NCBI GenBank assembly: GCA_964483625.1
Contig: CAZABB010000001.1
Span: 62,001 to 126,000 of the forward strand
Direction of reading: 5' to 3'
Length of the DNA stretch: 64,000 bases
Source: JAFGQU01 sp964483625
Lineage (GTDB): Bacteria; Omnitrophota; Gorgyraeia; Duberdicusellales; 4484-171
The position numbers and the translations under genes were made by a program. How positions within the stretch are numbered: position 1 is the first letter of the stretch; each line of letters starts with the position of its first letter. Below the pieces are notes generated by a model. That model saw only the letters and a list, made by a program, of their open reading frames with translations, did not search any database and was not told the DNA's origin. Positions 26,891-36,071 of this stretch are shown one piece after another.

Positions 26891-29800
26891 GTCCTCATGA
26901 ATTTCTCTAAACCATATTCCTTCATATTTTCATGGATACGGAGAATAACCTGATGCGTATCGCAATTATTACAGAACTCGTCATAGAGCCTAACTCCGTT
27001 TTTCAGCACGACATTTTTATTGTGCGTAAGATCTTTTGCCTGGATCCTCAGCTGGTTATATTCGGGAGAATTCCAGATCTCTTCCAATGATCTTCCGTTG
27101 ATCGAATCAATCACGCGCAGATGACAGCACATACTTACTTCTCCCTTAGCCAGCACCAGACAGAAAAACCATCCTACCGGACACCCCAGTTTTAAAAAGG
27201 CGTTTTCCGACCAATATCCCGTACGGGAATCGTAATGTTTCAACTGAAACGATAAATTGTCTTCGATCTTTCTTTCCTGTTCATTGAGATAACAACTCAC
27301 CTTTTTTATCGAATCTCTCATTTGTTCGATGTGTTGAGACTGCAACTTAAGATTTTTGATGTTTTGATCTATACGGGCAAGATAAAACCGTATCTTATCC
27401 GCGCCTACAGCGACATCTGTCCTGGCCATCTCTTCCAATTCATGATAGTTGAGCGCATGGATCACATGAGTCATCTGTACCAAAGGCATCCGTTTCCCCA
27501 AAGCATTACGTAGAGAAATAAGGTTGGAAAGATTTTTCGTAATGACACCAAAGATATCTTTTGACTGCTTTGAATTAATCAAAGCATAGGTCTGCGCCGT
27601 CCCGGCGGGAAGACTGCAGAAAATTTCATTAATCTCAAGCTCAAGCAAAATCTTGGCTTTTTTTTCGTCAAGCAAGATCCCATTGGTAAAAAATAACACT
27701 TTCAATCCTTTGTTCCGGGCGTAACGAACCATATCGATAAAACGGGTATCCAGAAGCGGCTCACCGTCACCCTGAATGATAATCTCATCACAAAGAAGTT
27801 CAGCCGCATCGTCGATAATGCGCCGGTAGAGATTGTCGTCCATCTTTAACTCTTCATCCTGCCGGGACGAGACACGCTTTGGATTATGGATCCAGCAATG
27901 GATGCAATCGGTATTGCACGAATGGAACGTATCCAGAACAATGGTCTGGGGACCGATAAAGGCGTGCTCGCATATCACTCCCAGAAGGCGCAATAGATCT
28001 TTTTCATTGTGTTGATCGGCCGAAGTAGAAACCAGCGAAAGCAACTCCAGCAGATCGTGGTCTTTTAAAAAAAGCTCGATACCCGTATGTTGTATACGCG
28101 TATTCAATTCGCGCAGGTATTCAATAAAATACGCCAGAAGATTGCGCACCGGGAAGAGCGACAGAGAGAGTGAACGCAGATCGATACGCTGATTCATCAG
28201 CGTCGAGGCATATTGGACAATCTCAGCCAGCCGGAAAAAATTAAACTTGGTGACGCCGATGCGGAGATTGGTATCTCCGGGAGATATATTTTTGATCCTT
28301 TCCTGGATGCGGAGAAACTCCTCAGACTGATCACCCGCTTTATCGTGCAACACAGCGTTATCACCGTAAAGATATATCGCATTTTTCTTGTTTTTATCGT
28401 CCGGCCGGGTTTCGACAAACACGTTTTCTTTTTTCAGACGCGCGGCAAGTTCTTCTATCCTTTCTGCGCACGCACGCTTGTCCGAGAGACGTTGAAATTC
28501 CTCCTGTCGTCTTTTTCTCTCCTTTTCTCTACGCTGTCTGAGCCGGGCAACAACTGCCTGCAACCGTTCTCTCCGAGGATAAAACCGAATAATACCTCTG
28601 AGCGTCACGATCGTACCCGCCTGCGGGGATCCCATTGTTTCTTCTCCCGACGCCTCCAAGATACATGCCGAAGAATCGATATCGCCATGATATACCGACA
28701 AAGAGGAGAATTTTGTGTGCTCATTTTGAAACGTAAAACCGGGGATGTTTTCTTTTTGTGGCAATACGCCGATAAAGGCGGGCGGAGCATCGCCGGGCTG
28801 ATTCATGGGGACCCAATGGGTATCGAACCGTGCCGGGAAAGAACCGGAATCCGGACCGGCGACCCATTCACGATATCCTTTGGAAACAAACAAAGAAGCC
28901 TTAACGTAATCTATCAGCAAAGGCTGACGGCATTCTATGTCGACATTCCAGATAAGAGCATCCTCTTGAGAGAAAGTCAAATACCATTTCTGTACGAGGG
29001 GCAGATGATGTAATCTAAAATAAATGATCATTTCTTTCGCCGATGGTCGTTCTACCGTTACGGTCGAATCCCTCGAGCTGTACCATCGCCCTCCCGTCAG
29101 GCAGACCACTCGGAAACCGTCTCCTTTGGTAATTTCATGTTCACCGTGATACATATATATCTGATTGGCAGGGTCAAGATAAAGCCTGTAAGCCCCCCGG
29201 GACAGGGTACATCGCTGTTCCTCTTCTTTCTTCTCTCTTAGAATACGCTGCTGTTCCTGTCTCTCCCGATCTGAAATATGTTTTTCCAGCAAACTCCGGC
29301 TGGGATCGATCTGAAATTCTCCCGTGCCGCAAAGATATTCACCCGGAAGGAAAGATTCGTCTTTCCGGCAAAAACGGAATTCAAAGATGCGGCAGGATAA
29401 AGTGAGATCGCTGGTATAAAGATGGGAAACGGCCGGGTGAGGATAAAACGAATGGAAAAGCAGCGTGGGATATTCCTCCTGCGAAGAAAGCGCGCCAAAC
29501 TGATCTGAAGTATCCCGGGATAACTCGACCGGTGATACATACGTGTCGGAAAACGAAGGGAAACATCCCCGGCGGCGGGAATCGCTCCAGCTATCATAAA
29601 ACCGAGAGACATAAAACTGAACATGCACCTCATCCAGACGCAATGGCACGCTGGTATTCACATACATTTCCCATCGTATGTTCTTATCCGGCGTGATGTT
29701 CATTTTCCACCTTTGCGTAAAAGAAGATTTAGCAGCCTGCGAAACGATCTCCATTTCGACGGGAGAAATTTTACGTATGCCCAGCCGGCCATCACAAAAA

Positions 29801-30057
29801 TGATGCCATTGAGCTTCGGATAACACTCTGGTGCTCAAACCATGATATTTTGTAATCTCGGTCTCTCCCCAAAATATCCTCAAACGGTTATCCTCGTCAA
29901 ACCATACCCGGCATTCACTATCTCCGATGGTTCTTTCAGTAATACGTTCCTGCGCTTCCAACATTTGGAACTTTTTGATTCGTTTTCTAAACATTTCTCT
30001 TAGTGCGCGCATAACACCCGATTTTTCTTCGGCACACATCGGAAGAAAAACGGACAA
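26887..30057 (-). CDS. Two novel domains fused to a family B radical SAM domain
   Basis: 1056 aa. The start is probably TTG at 30057, which has GGGAG 4 bases upstream; ATG at 30039 or 30012 are alternatives. Residues ~48-262 and ~287-500 are two copies of the domain shared with the export ATPase (FTQRWKMNI and LVQKWYLTF, then IRWEM/LIWNV, FYDSW/GYREW, GCFP/GSFP). A charged, probably coiled-coil linker spans ~500-560. The C-terminal ~500 residues align fully with the 544-aa protein at the array's other end: CNTDCIHC cluster motif, IIIQGDGEPLLDTRF, FFTNGILLD, VSMCCHLR and EFCNNCDTHQ. Binding modules ahead of a catalytic domain suggest recruitment to a polymer, an inference. Confidence 0.88.
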   Translation of the reverse strand: MSVFLPMCAEEKSGVMRALREMFRKRIKKFQMLEAQERITERTIGDSECRVWFDEDNRLRIFWGETEITKYHGLSTRVLSEAQWHHFCDGRLGIRKISPVEMEIVSQAAKSSFTQRWKMNITPDKNIRWEMYVNTSVPLRLDEVHVQFYVSRFYDSWSDSRRRGCFPSFSDTYVSPVELSRDTSDQFGALSSQEEYPTLLFHSFYPHPAVSHLYTSDLTLSCRIFEFRFCRKDESFLPGEYLCGTGEFQIDPSRSLLEKHISDRERQEQQRILREKKEEEQRCTLSRGAYRLYLDPANQIYMYHGEHEITKGDGFRVVCLTGGRWYSSRDSTVTVERPSAKEMIIYFRLHHLPLVQKWYLTFSQEDALIWNVDIECRQPLLIDYVKASLFVSKGYREWVAGPDSGSFPARFDTHWVPMNQPGDAPPAFIGVLPQKENIPGFTFQNEHTKFSSLSVYHGDIDSSACILEASGEETMGSPQAGTIVTLRGIIRFYPRRERLQAVVARLRQRREKERKRRQEEFQRLSDKRACAERIEELAARLKKENVFVETRPDDKNKKNAIYLYGDNAVLHDKAGDQSEEFLRIQERIKNISPGDTNLRIGVTKFNFFRLAEIVQYASTLMNQRIDLRSLSLSLFPVRNLLAYFIEYLRELNTRIQHTGIELFLKDHDLLELLSLVSTSADQHNEKDLLRLLGVICEHAFIGPQTIVLDTFHSCNTDCIHCWIHNPKRVSSRQDEELKMDDNLYRRIIDDAAELLCDEIIIQGDGEPLLDTRFIDMVRYARNKGLKVLFFTNGILLDEKKAKILLELEINEIFCSLPAGTAQTYALINSKQSKDIFGVITKNLSNLISLRNALGKRMPLVQMTHVIHALNYHELEEMARTDVAVGADKIRFYLARIDQNIKNLKLQSQHIEQMRDSIKKVSCYLNEQERKIEDNLSFQLKHYDSRTGYWSENAFLKLGCPVGWFFCLVLAKGEVSMCCHLRVIDSINGRSLEEIWNSPEYNQLRIQAKDLTHNKNVVLKNGVRLYDEFCNNCDTHQVILRIHENMKEYGLEKFMRT

Positions 30058-30072
30058 TTTTCTCCCGGCCGC

Positions 30073-31125
30073 CTAGGCGTTCCTTTCCGAATCTCCGTCG
30101 AACGAACAATTAAAACGAAAATGACAAAATTCGCGGCATTCCCGTATGTTCTGCCGCACGCAATGAGCCTTTTGGGAAAACCACATCTTTTCTATACTTT
30201 CTTCCCTCACGTTTCCCAGGGACTCTTTTACAAAACAAAGGTAGACTTCACCCGAAGGATTAATATTCAAATCTCGATCACCAATCGTACAGGGAAGGCG
30301 AGGAACCCCTTCCCGCGGATCTGTAAAATAGGCCCGATAGGCACGCAATTGCTCAACCGAATTAGCAATTTTCGCGTTGGACGCTTTCGCCGCCAGCACA
30401 GCCTGGATGTTCCTTTCCGATTCGCGGGAATCATCAGGCCAGAGCACACCGTATTCTTCACTTTTACGCCAGGACTCATCCTGCCCCGAGCCAAAAGGGC
30501 ACACAATTGCCTGAAAATAAATATAATCGATCCGGTCATCCCGCCTTACCCATTCCGTCAGAGGCAAAAGCTCTGTGATATTCTGCTTCATAATCACCGT
30601 CTGAATATTAATCCCCACGCCGGGAGCGTAACGGCGAAGATAATCGATCCCCCGCATCACGCGCATAAACGCCCCTTGAACTCCCCGCAACCTATCGTAC
30701 ACCTCCTCCTTCAGACTGTCTAAAGAAATACAGACTCTCCACACACCCGCATCGCTTATTCTTTTGGCGAGATCTCTATCGATAAGATAGGCATTCGTGT
30801 CAATAGACACTTTATATCCACGCCGGGAAGTCACATAGGCCATATCCAATATATCCTGCTTTAAAAAAGGCTCGCCGCCGGAAAATATAATGTCGTGCTG
30901 AGGATTATAAAAGTTTCTCAGGCTCTCAACAACCCTGCTCCACTGGATAACCGTAAGTTCGTCCAAAAAACTCGTTTCCTCCCGCCAGATACGGCACATG
31001 CGGCAGCGAAACATACACCGTAACGTTGCCACAAAACAACAGTAGGATGGCAGTAAACCCGATGGGGATCCCTCCGGACATAAAAACCTATCTGTTTTCT
31101 TGTTTGTATCCATAGGCGTCGACAT
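30073..31125 (-). CDS. Radical SAM/SPASM-like protein, array family A, member 15
   Basis: 350 aa. It starts in a TAATG junction with the export ATPase stop. C37-MFR-C-RM-C44 with Cys29-Cys30 before it; FSGGEPFLKQD; SLDSLKEEVYDRLRG (HD is YD); FQAIVCPF; VLWPDD; QLRAYRAYFTDP. Tail GEVYLC, GNV, MWFSQKA and CREFCHFRFNC are complete. It is the only family A member upstream of the long fusion proteins and the one immediately coupled to the exporter gene, which places the whole family in the same pathway as export. Confidence 0.9.
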   Translation of the reverse strand: MSTPMDTNKKTDRFLCPEGSPSGLLPSYCCFVATLRCMFRCRMCRIWREETSFLDELTVIQWSRVVESLRNFYNPQHDIIFSGGEPFLKQDILDMAYVTSRRGYKVSIDTNAYLIDRDLAKRISDAGVWRVCISLDSLKEEVYDRLRGVQGAFMRVMRGIDYLRRYAPGVGINIQTVIMKQNITELLPLTEWVRRDDRIDYIYFQAIVCPFGSGQDESWRKSEEYGVLWPDDSRESERNIQAVLAAKASNAKIANSVEQLRAYRAYFTDPREGVPRLPCTIGDRDLNINPSGEVYLCFVKESLGNVREESIEKMWFSQKAHCVRQNIRECREFCHFRFNCSFDGDSERNA

Positions 31126-33944
31126 TAGGGAGCAATGTTAATACATCCCTCAATACATCTTTCTCTGCCAGACAGCTCGCGAGGAAAGAGCGGTGATTGA
31201 CATTGAAGGATCCGGGCTTGAAATAAATCGTCGGCGTTTTCGACAAGTGTCTCATATCCTCCATCATGGGAATAACAATGCAAGGTAACCGCAGGAATAT
31301 ATTGTCGTTCCAGAAGACCGGATCTCATTTTGACTTTTTTCACTCCAATACGTGCCGATGCGTCTCCGCTCCATAATTGATCCCACCTCTTACCGTCGTG
31401 ATGATTGAATCGATCAGGGAATCGCTTATATGTTCCCCCCGGAGCAAACCATTCTTTATATTTATCCGAGAGCATAATATTCACCTGTTCTCTTTCTACT
31501 TCCGCTGTCCCTTCTCTCGTATCCCATACCATACTTCTGACTTTCCACAAAATAGAATGTTCATCAACCACATGAATTTCCCATATCTGGCGGAGAGAAA
31601 GCCTCGGCCAATATCCTTGAGCCTCTATCCTGTTGTCGTTTTCGGATCTCACCTGCCACCGGGCATGAGACGAATCATTCCAAAACCCTCTTATAAAAAA
31701 CGATGTGTAGAAACCGAGCCCTTTGGTACACTCTATACCGTTCCAGAAAATCTTTCCTTTCCCTGAAGCAAGGGCAAAACGTAATCTACCCACCTCTGCC
31801 GATACATCCTGCTTCGCTTGTTCGGGATTATGGGAAGAAATGTTTTCTTTCCGAAAAACTGGTGTACCGGCGCGGGAACTCACGTGTAATTTCCCTCGGA
31901 AAAAGCGATATCCACCGACCTGAGCATCAGGAAAATCGATGCCGATATACTGTAATTTTACCTTAGGTTCGGTTCCCCGATACGTATAAATGTAAGCGGC
32001 ACATAAGGCGGCATCATCGCAGAGAAACGTCACGTTCGGCATCCGGAGATATTTCCCGGCTTCAGTTCCTCCTACTCCAATAAACGTATCCACATATTTA
32101 TCTAATATCACCGAGCTCCGATTCCCTCCCGTCAGATTTTTAAAATCGCCGCGCTGAGTCTCGCTAAACCATTCTCGATATTCATGACTGAGGATTACTT
32201 CCGCGATCTCCTCTTTTATCGACAGCGATGTCTCTGATTGCATTGTTACTTCCCAGATAAGATCCTCCTCACTTTCCAGATAGAAACGCCATACCTGAGC
32301 AACTCCGGGAAGATTACGCCAGGAAACAGTAATACGCAACGTTGTCTCATCCTCTTTTTGCGCGTTCCATATAACGTGCTCTGGACTCCCTTCGATATCG
32401 TAGTGAATGCCATCGGAACGGAATACCGTATTAAAACCTGCCCCGGCAGTACACAAGATGTCCTGCCAGTAAAGCCGCAAGAGGAAACCGCTCCACACAA
32501 GGCAGAGTGGTCCTTTTTTTATTGATAAAAAATCCTGATTGGTTTTCCGAGCCCGAAGGTAACGATCTAATTTTACCCGTTCTCCCTGAGAAAAAACTGA
32601 AATATTACCTTTGAAAATAGTCTTCTGTTCCAAAAAATGATCTTGAGGAAAATATTCATACAGCACCCCACGCCCTTTGAGTTCGGAACCCCGATTACAG
32701 ATATGACACATCATCTCTGGTCCATCATCCACTCTTTCCCAGAGAATCGCCAGCGGCACTTTACCAACCTTCTCTTCGGCACTGAATCCCACGGCCTCAT
32801 CGCGCACGTTCTCGGTCCGAACGTCTTCCCATTCGACCGGATGCGGAGAAATCATCGGAAACGCTCCTTCTCCGGTATTGGTCATCCACCGTTTATATTC
32901 GTCGACAAATATAGCGGTAATCTCGATCTTCTCTATCGGTGTCGGCGCGGCACATTGGATAATGACCTCCCAGAGAAACCTGTTTTCGGAGGATACTGTT
33001 ATTTTCCATATTTGCACCAGGGGTAAATCCGGCCACTTCCCCGTCACGACTACTGTCGAGGAGTCCTCCGGAGACGGCTGTACTTCCCAGCGCGCCGTCA
33101 TCGAAAGGTACTGACGTCCTTTGCTTATCAGCTTAACATACCCTGCCGGATAAGGAGTAAGCGTACGATCGTGCCATCTCAAGATAAGTCTTCCGTTATT
33201 CACCACAATGCCAAGATCGCCATCCTGCCGACAAACGATACCCCCCTTATCCCCTATGGTCTCCGTATAATAATTACACACGCTCTCTATCGGACCATCT
33301 TTAATCAGCCGACCTTCTCTTAAGAAAATACCGCGGGCACATAATCTTTTAACCATTGCCAGATCATGCATTATAAAAAGAATCGTCTTACCCATCTCCT
33401 TTAACTGAAAAAGTTTATCGATACATTTACGTTGCGCATAAAGATCTCCCACCATAAACGCATCGTCAACGAGTAAGATATCCGGATCCACGTGAATCGC
33501 GATAGCAAAAGCCAGACGCAGGGACATACCCTGAGAATAATTTCTGACCGACGCGTTGATGAACCGTCCCACCTCGGCAAAGCGAATAATATCCTCATAC
33601 CGGACATCTATCTGTGACTTGGTCAGTCCGAATAGCGATGCGGTAAGATATACATTCTCTTTGCCCGTCAACTCTGACTGAAATCCCGCACCGATCTCCA
33701 TGAGCGTTGAGACCGACCCTTTAACATCAATCTTACCTTTATCCGGCTTAAACATGCCGGAAATAAGTTTAAGCAGCGTGGTCTTGCCGGCGCCGTTCTC
33801 ACCGATAATACCAACTGCCTCACCCCGGTGCATATCGAAACTCACATCTCTCAGAGCCCAGAACATTTCCTTACTCACCTTGCCGGATTCTTTATACTCG
33901 ACCCTGTATCCCAACCACACATTTTTGAGAGAAATAACTTCCAT
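31125..33944 (-). CDS. Wzt-like ABC export ATPase with three C-terminal novel domains
   Basis: 939 aa, about twice the usual Wzt length. Residues 1-~230 are an ABC ATPase of the polysaccharide/teichoic acid export group: Walker A GENGAGKTT at 48-56, signature YSQGMS at ~136-141, Walker B ILLVDDAFMVGD at ~156-167 and H-loop His at ~193. The usual catalytic Glu after Walker B is Asp. Residues ~240-470, ~480-710 and ~735-939 are three copies of an uncharacterised beta-rich-looking domain, each with (L/V)xQxWxI, LWxV, (E/K)YxxW and usually GxFP. In Wzt the C-terminal domain binds the exported glycan; these repeats occupy that place. The permease gene is 10 bp upstream. Confidence 0.9.
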   Translation of the reverse strand: MEVISLKNVWLGYRVEYKESGKVSKEMFWALRDVSFDMHRGEAVGIIGENGAGKTTLLKLISGMFKPDKGKIDVKGSVSTLMEIGAGFQSELTGKENVYLTASLFGLTKSQIDVRYEDIIRFAEVGRFINASVRNYSQGMSLRLAFAIAIHVDPDILLVDDAFMVGDLYAQRKCIDKLFQLKEMGKTILFIMHDLAMVKRLCARGIFLREGRLIKDGPIESVCNYYTETIGDKGGIVCRQDGDLGIVVNNGRLILRWHDRTLTPYPAGYVKLISKGRQYLSMTARWEVQPSPEDSSTVVVTGKWPDLPLVQIWKITVSSENRFLWEVIIQCAAPTPIEKIEITAIFVDEYKRWMTNTGEGAFPMISPHPVEWEDVRTENVRDEAVGFSAEEKVGKVPLAILWERVDDGPEMMCHICNRGSELKGRGVLYEYFPQDHFLEQKTIFKGNISVFSQGERVKLDRYLRARKTNQDFLSIKKGPLCLVWSGFLLRLYWQDILCTAGAGFNTVFRSDGIHYDIEGSPEHVIWNAQKEDETTLRITVSWRNLPGVAQVWRFYLESEEDLIWEVTMQSETSLSIKEEIAEVILSHEYREWFSETQRGDFKNLTGGNRSSVILDKYVDTFIGVGGTEAGKYLRMPNVTFLCDDAALCAAYIYTYRGTEPKVKLQYIGIDFPDAQVGGYRFFRGKLHVSSRAGTPVFRKENISSHNPEQAKQDVSAEVGRLRFALASGKGKIFWNGIECTKGLGFYTSFFIRGFWNDSSHARWQVRSENDNRIEAQGYWPRLSLRQIWEIHVVDEHSILWKVRSMVWDTREGTAEVEREQVNIMLSDKYKEWFAPGGTYKRFPDRFNHHDGKRWDQLWSGDASARIGVKKVKMRSGLLERQYIPAVTLHCYSHDGGYETLVENADDLFQARILQCQSPLFPRELSGRERCIEGCINIAP

Positions 33945-33954
33945 AGCCTATCGT

Positions 33955-34728
33955 TTACAGGTATTTCACAAGATCTTTCTCTTTGCGAATAAATACGGTC
34001 GCTCCCACGGTAAAACTCAGAACGGCAAAGCCAAAAGCGAGAAGCCACATGAAAAAGGACCCCGGCTGAGAATGAAAAAGTAAGGATCGGAAAAGGACGA
34101 TATAGCACGTACCCGGGTTTGCAACAAGGAGCCAGCGATAGGCCGAAGGGACCATCTCCAGAGGATAAAAAATAGGGGTCATCCAGAACCAGAACATAAT
34201 ACCTACGTTCAACATCTGGGCGAGGTCTCGGAAATATACGTCAATCACACTGAAAAGAAGAGATACCCCTAAAGCAAACATCAGGTAACATAAAAGAAGG
34301 AGCGGGAGATAAAATACACATTTTACGATGGCGGGCGAAGCTAAAATGAATACCGGTAAAAGCACGATGAATCCGAAGAAAAAATTCATGAAATGCGCCA
34401 TGACCACCGAAAGCGGAATGATTTCCCGGGGAAGAACGAACTGCTTGATCAAATTGCTGTTTTGCCGCAGCGAGCCGGTGCTTTCACATATCGAATTTAC
34501 AAAGAAAAACCAGGGTAAAAGCGCGCTGAGGACAAAAAGAGGAAACCTCTCGATCTGCATCTTGATGATGTGAGTGAACACAAAGGCGACAACCATCATA
34601 ATTAACAAAGGGGTAAGCAATGCCCAGGAAATACCCAGAAAAGAACCACAGTACTTATCACTAAGGTTCTTAATGATCATGCTTTTAATAATATCCCGGC
34701 GCGCTATGAGTGTTTTAATACGATTCAT
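33955..34728 (-). CDS. ABC-2 type export permease (Wzm-like)
   Basis: 257 aa with about six hydrophobic segments, starting after the amphipathic MNRIKTLIARRDIIKSMIIK, and the family features ALLTPLLIMMVVAFVFTHII, LSALLPWFFFVNSI, FVLPREIIPLSVV, DVYFRDLAQMLNV and FWMTPIFYPLEMVP. This is the membrane partner of Wzt-like ATPases in ABC-dependent export of O-antigen, capsule or teichoic acid. The ATPase is encoded 10 bp downstream, so the pair forms the transporter. The polymer it moves cannot be named. It overlaps the upstream FAD gene by 14 bp. Confidence 0.93.
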   Translation of the reverse strand: MNRIKTLIARRDIIKSMIIKNLSDKYCGSFLGISWALLTPLLIMMVVAFVFTHIIKMQIERFPLFVLSALLPWFFFVNSICESTGSLRQNSNLIKQFVLPREIIPLSVVMAHFMNFFFGFIVLLPVFILASPAIVKCVFYLPLLLLCYLMFALGVSLLFSVIDVYFRDLAQMLNVGIMFWFWMTPIFYPLEMVPSAYRWLLVANPGTCYIVLFRSLLFHSQPGSFFMWLLAFGFAVLSFTVGATVFIRKEKDLVKYL

Positions 34729-36058
34729 AGATAGCTTCTCGTTCGGATATTTCTTGAGCCAGGGCTCGGCTCTCAGAGATCACATCCTCCATCGACATAT
34801 ACCGCCAGCTCCCGTATCGTCCGCAGCAGCTGATATTATATTCTCTCAAGAAAGAAACGATCTTCTCCCGGGCCTGTCGGTAATTCATGTCATACAGAGG
34901 GTACCCGTACCGGATATCGTGGGTGTTTGAGACAACCACGCGGTCTTTTTCTTTCAATATCCCCACTCGTTTTAAATCGTCCATCACCTGCCGTACAATC
35001 GTACGTTTATTAATCGGCTTATGACGAGAATAGGAAACTTCAACGTACATCGAAGACGCACCGGGCGGAACAAGCGAAGGAGAAAAATTGTGAAAGAACC
35101 CTGCCCGGAAGAAACAAATATCTCTTGCCGGAAAATAAATCCAGTGGCAATGAGGCTGCATCGTGGGTTCAATGCCAATATTAATATTGAAAATCGAAAC
35201 CCACCGGAGCTGACGGCCATATCTTTTCATATCGCGGGGAACGTGACGGATCATTTTGAGCAGTTCCGGCAAAGGTAGGGTAGAAGCAAGATGATTGAAT
35301 TTCATCATCCTCCCATCTTTAAACCGAACCGTCTTCTTGATGAGGTCTATTTCAGTCACCTCGCTCTTTACGGAGACGGAAGGAAGGGATCGGGAAAAAG
35401 TTTTGACTAATGTTTCTATGCCTCCCTGCCGAGGATACCAAAAAGACGCATTATATCCTAAATTCCGCCTGCTTTCATCAACGGTTCCCTCTACCACTTG
35501 GCGATACGTAGGAATAATCACTAAGCCTTCGGCCCATTCATGAGAAAGATCTTCCAGCTTTACGTTCCAGAACTTCTCATTATATGGGCGCATGAAGTAT
35601 TCGGTAACACCCTCACCAAAGTTTTTATGACTCCACTCGAAGAAATTACGGGGGATCAGATACTTAATCCCATTCGTATGAACCCGGATAAAATCAGTAA
35701 GACATTTTTTTATCACCGGGTGAGGCAATCCGTGGAGGTTAACCTGAAACGGATAGCGATGGATCCTGTCAAACGAATAGATGTAAGCATTCCGCTTGTG
35801 TTCGATTAGATTATCACCCAGAAGCTCTCTGATAAGGGCGAACGTATTCTTGTGCTTAAAATGAAGTAAATGACCACAGCAATCGAAGGTAAATCCACCA
35901 ACGCGTTTCGATCGGCACAGGCCTCCTAGACGAGATTCTTTCTCAAATAGCTCATAGGAAACTCTTTTGTTCCGGAGGAAATACGCCAGGGAAACTCCGG
36001 CAAGGCCTCCGCCTAAAATAGTAACATCTGGATGCGCGTTAAAATCTGCTCTTCCCAT
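34715..36058 (-). CDS. FAD-dependent amine-oxidase/UDP-galactopyranose mutase-like protein
   Basis: 447 aa from ATG at 36058 (AAAGAG upstream); the frame's earlier start at 36085 is a TTG inside the transposase gene. The dinucleotide-binding motif VTILGGGLAGVSLAYFL is followed by ELFEKESRLGGLCRS, typical of the protoporphyrinogen oxidase/amine oxidase/UDP-galactopyranose mutase superfamily, and FMRPYNEKFWNVKLEDLS is the kind of motif seen in its sugar-cluster members. It sits just before the exporter permease, so a sugar-nucleotide or polymer-precursor reaction is plausible. Exact chemistry is not decided by sequence. Confidence 0.8.
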   Translation of the reverse strand: MGRADFNAHPDVTILGGGLAGVSLAYFLRNKRVSYELFEKESRLGGLCRSKRVGGFTFDCCGHLLHFKHKNTFALIRELLGDNLIEHKRNAYIYSFDRIHRYPFQVNLHGLPHPVIKKCLTDFIRVHTNGIKYLIPRNFFEWSHKNFGEGVTEYFMRPYNEKFWNVKLEDLSHEWAEGLVIIPTYRQVVEGTVDESRRNLGYNASFWYPRQGGIETLVKTFSRSLPSVSVKSEVTEIDLIKKTVRFKDGRMMKFNHLASTLPLPELLKMIRHVPRDMKRYGRQLRWVSIFNINIGIEPTMQPHCHWIYFPARDICFFRAGFFHNFSPSLVPPGASSMYVEVSYSRHKPINKRTIVRQVMDDLKRVGILKEKDRVVVSNTHDIRYGYPLYDMNYRQAREKIVSFLREYNISCCGRYGSWRYMSMEDVISESRALAQEISEREAIYESY

Positions 36059-36071
36059 GAGTTTTTTCTCT

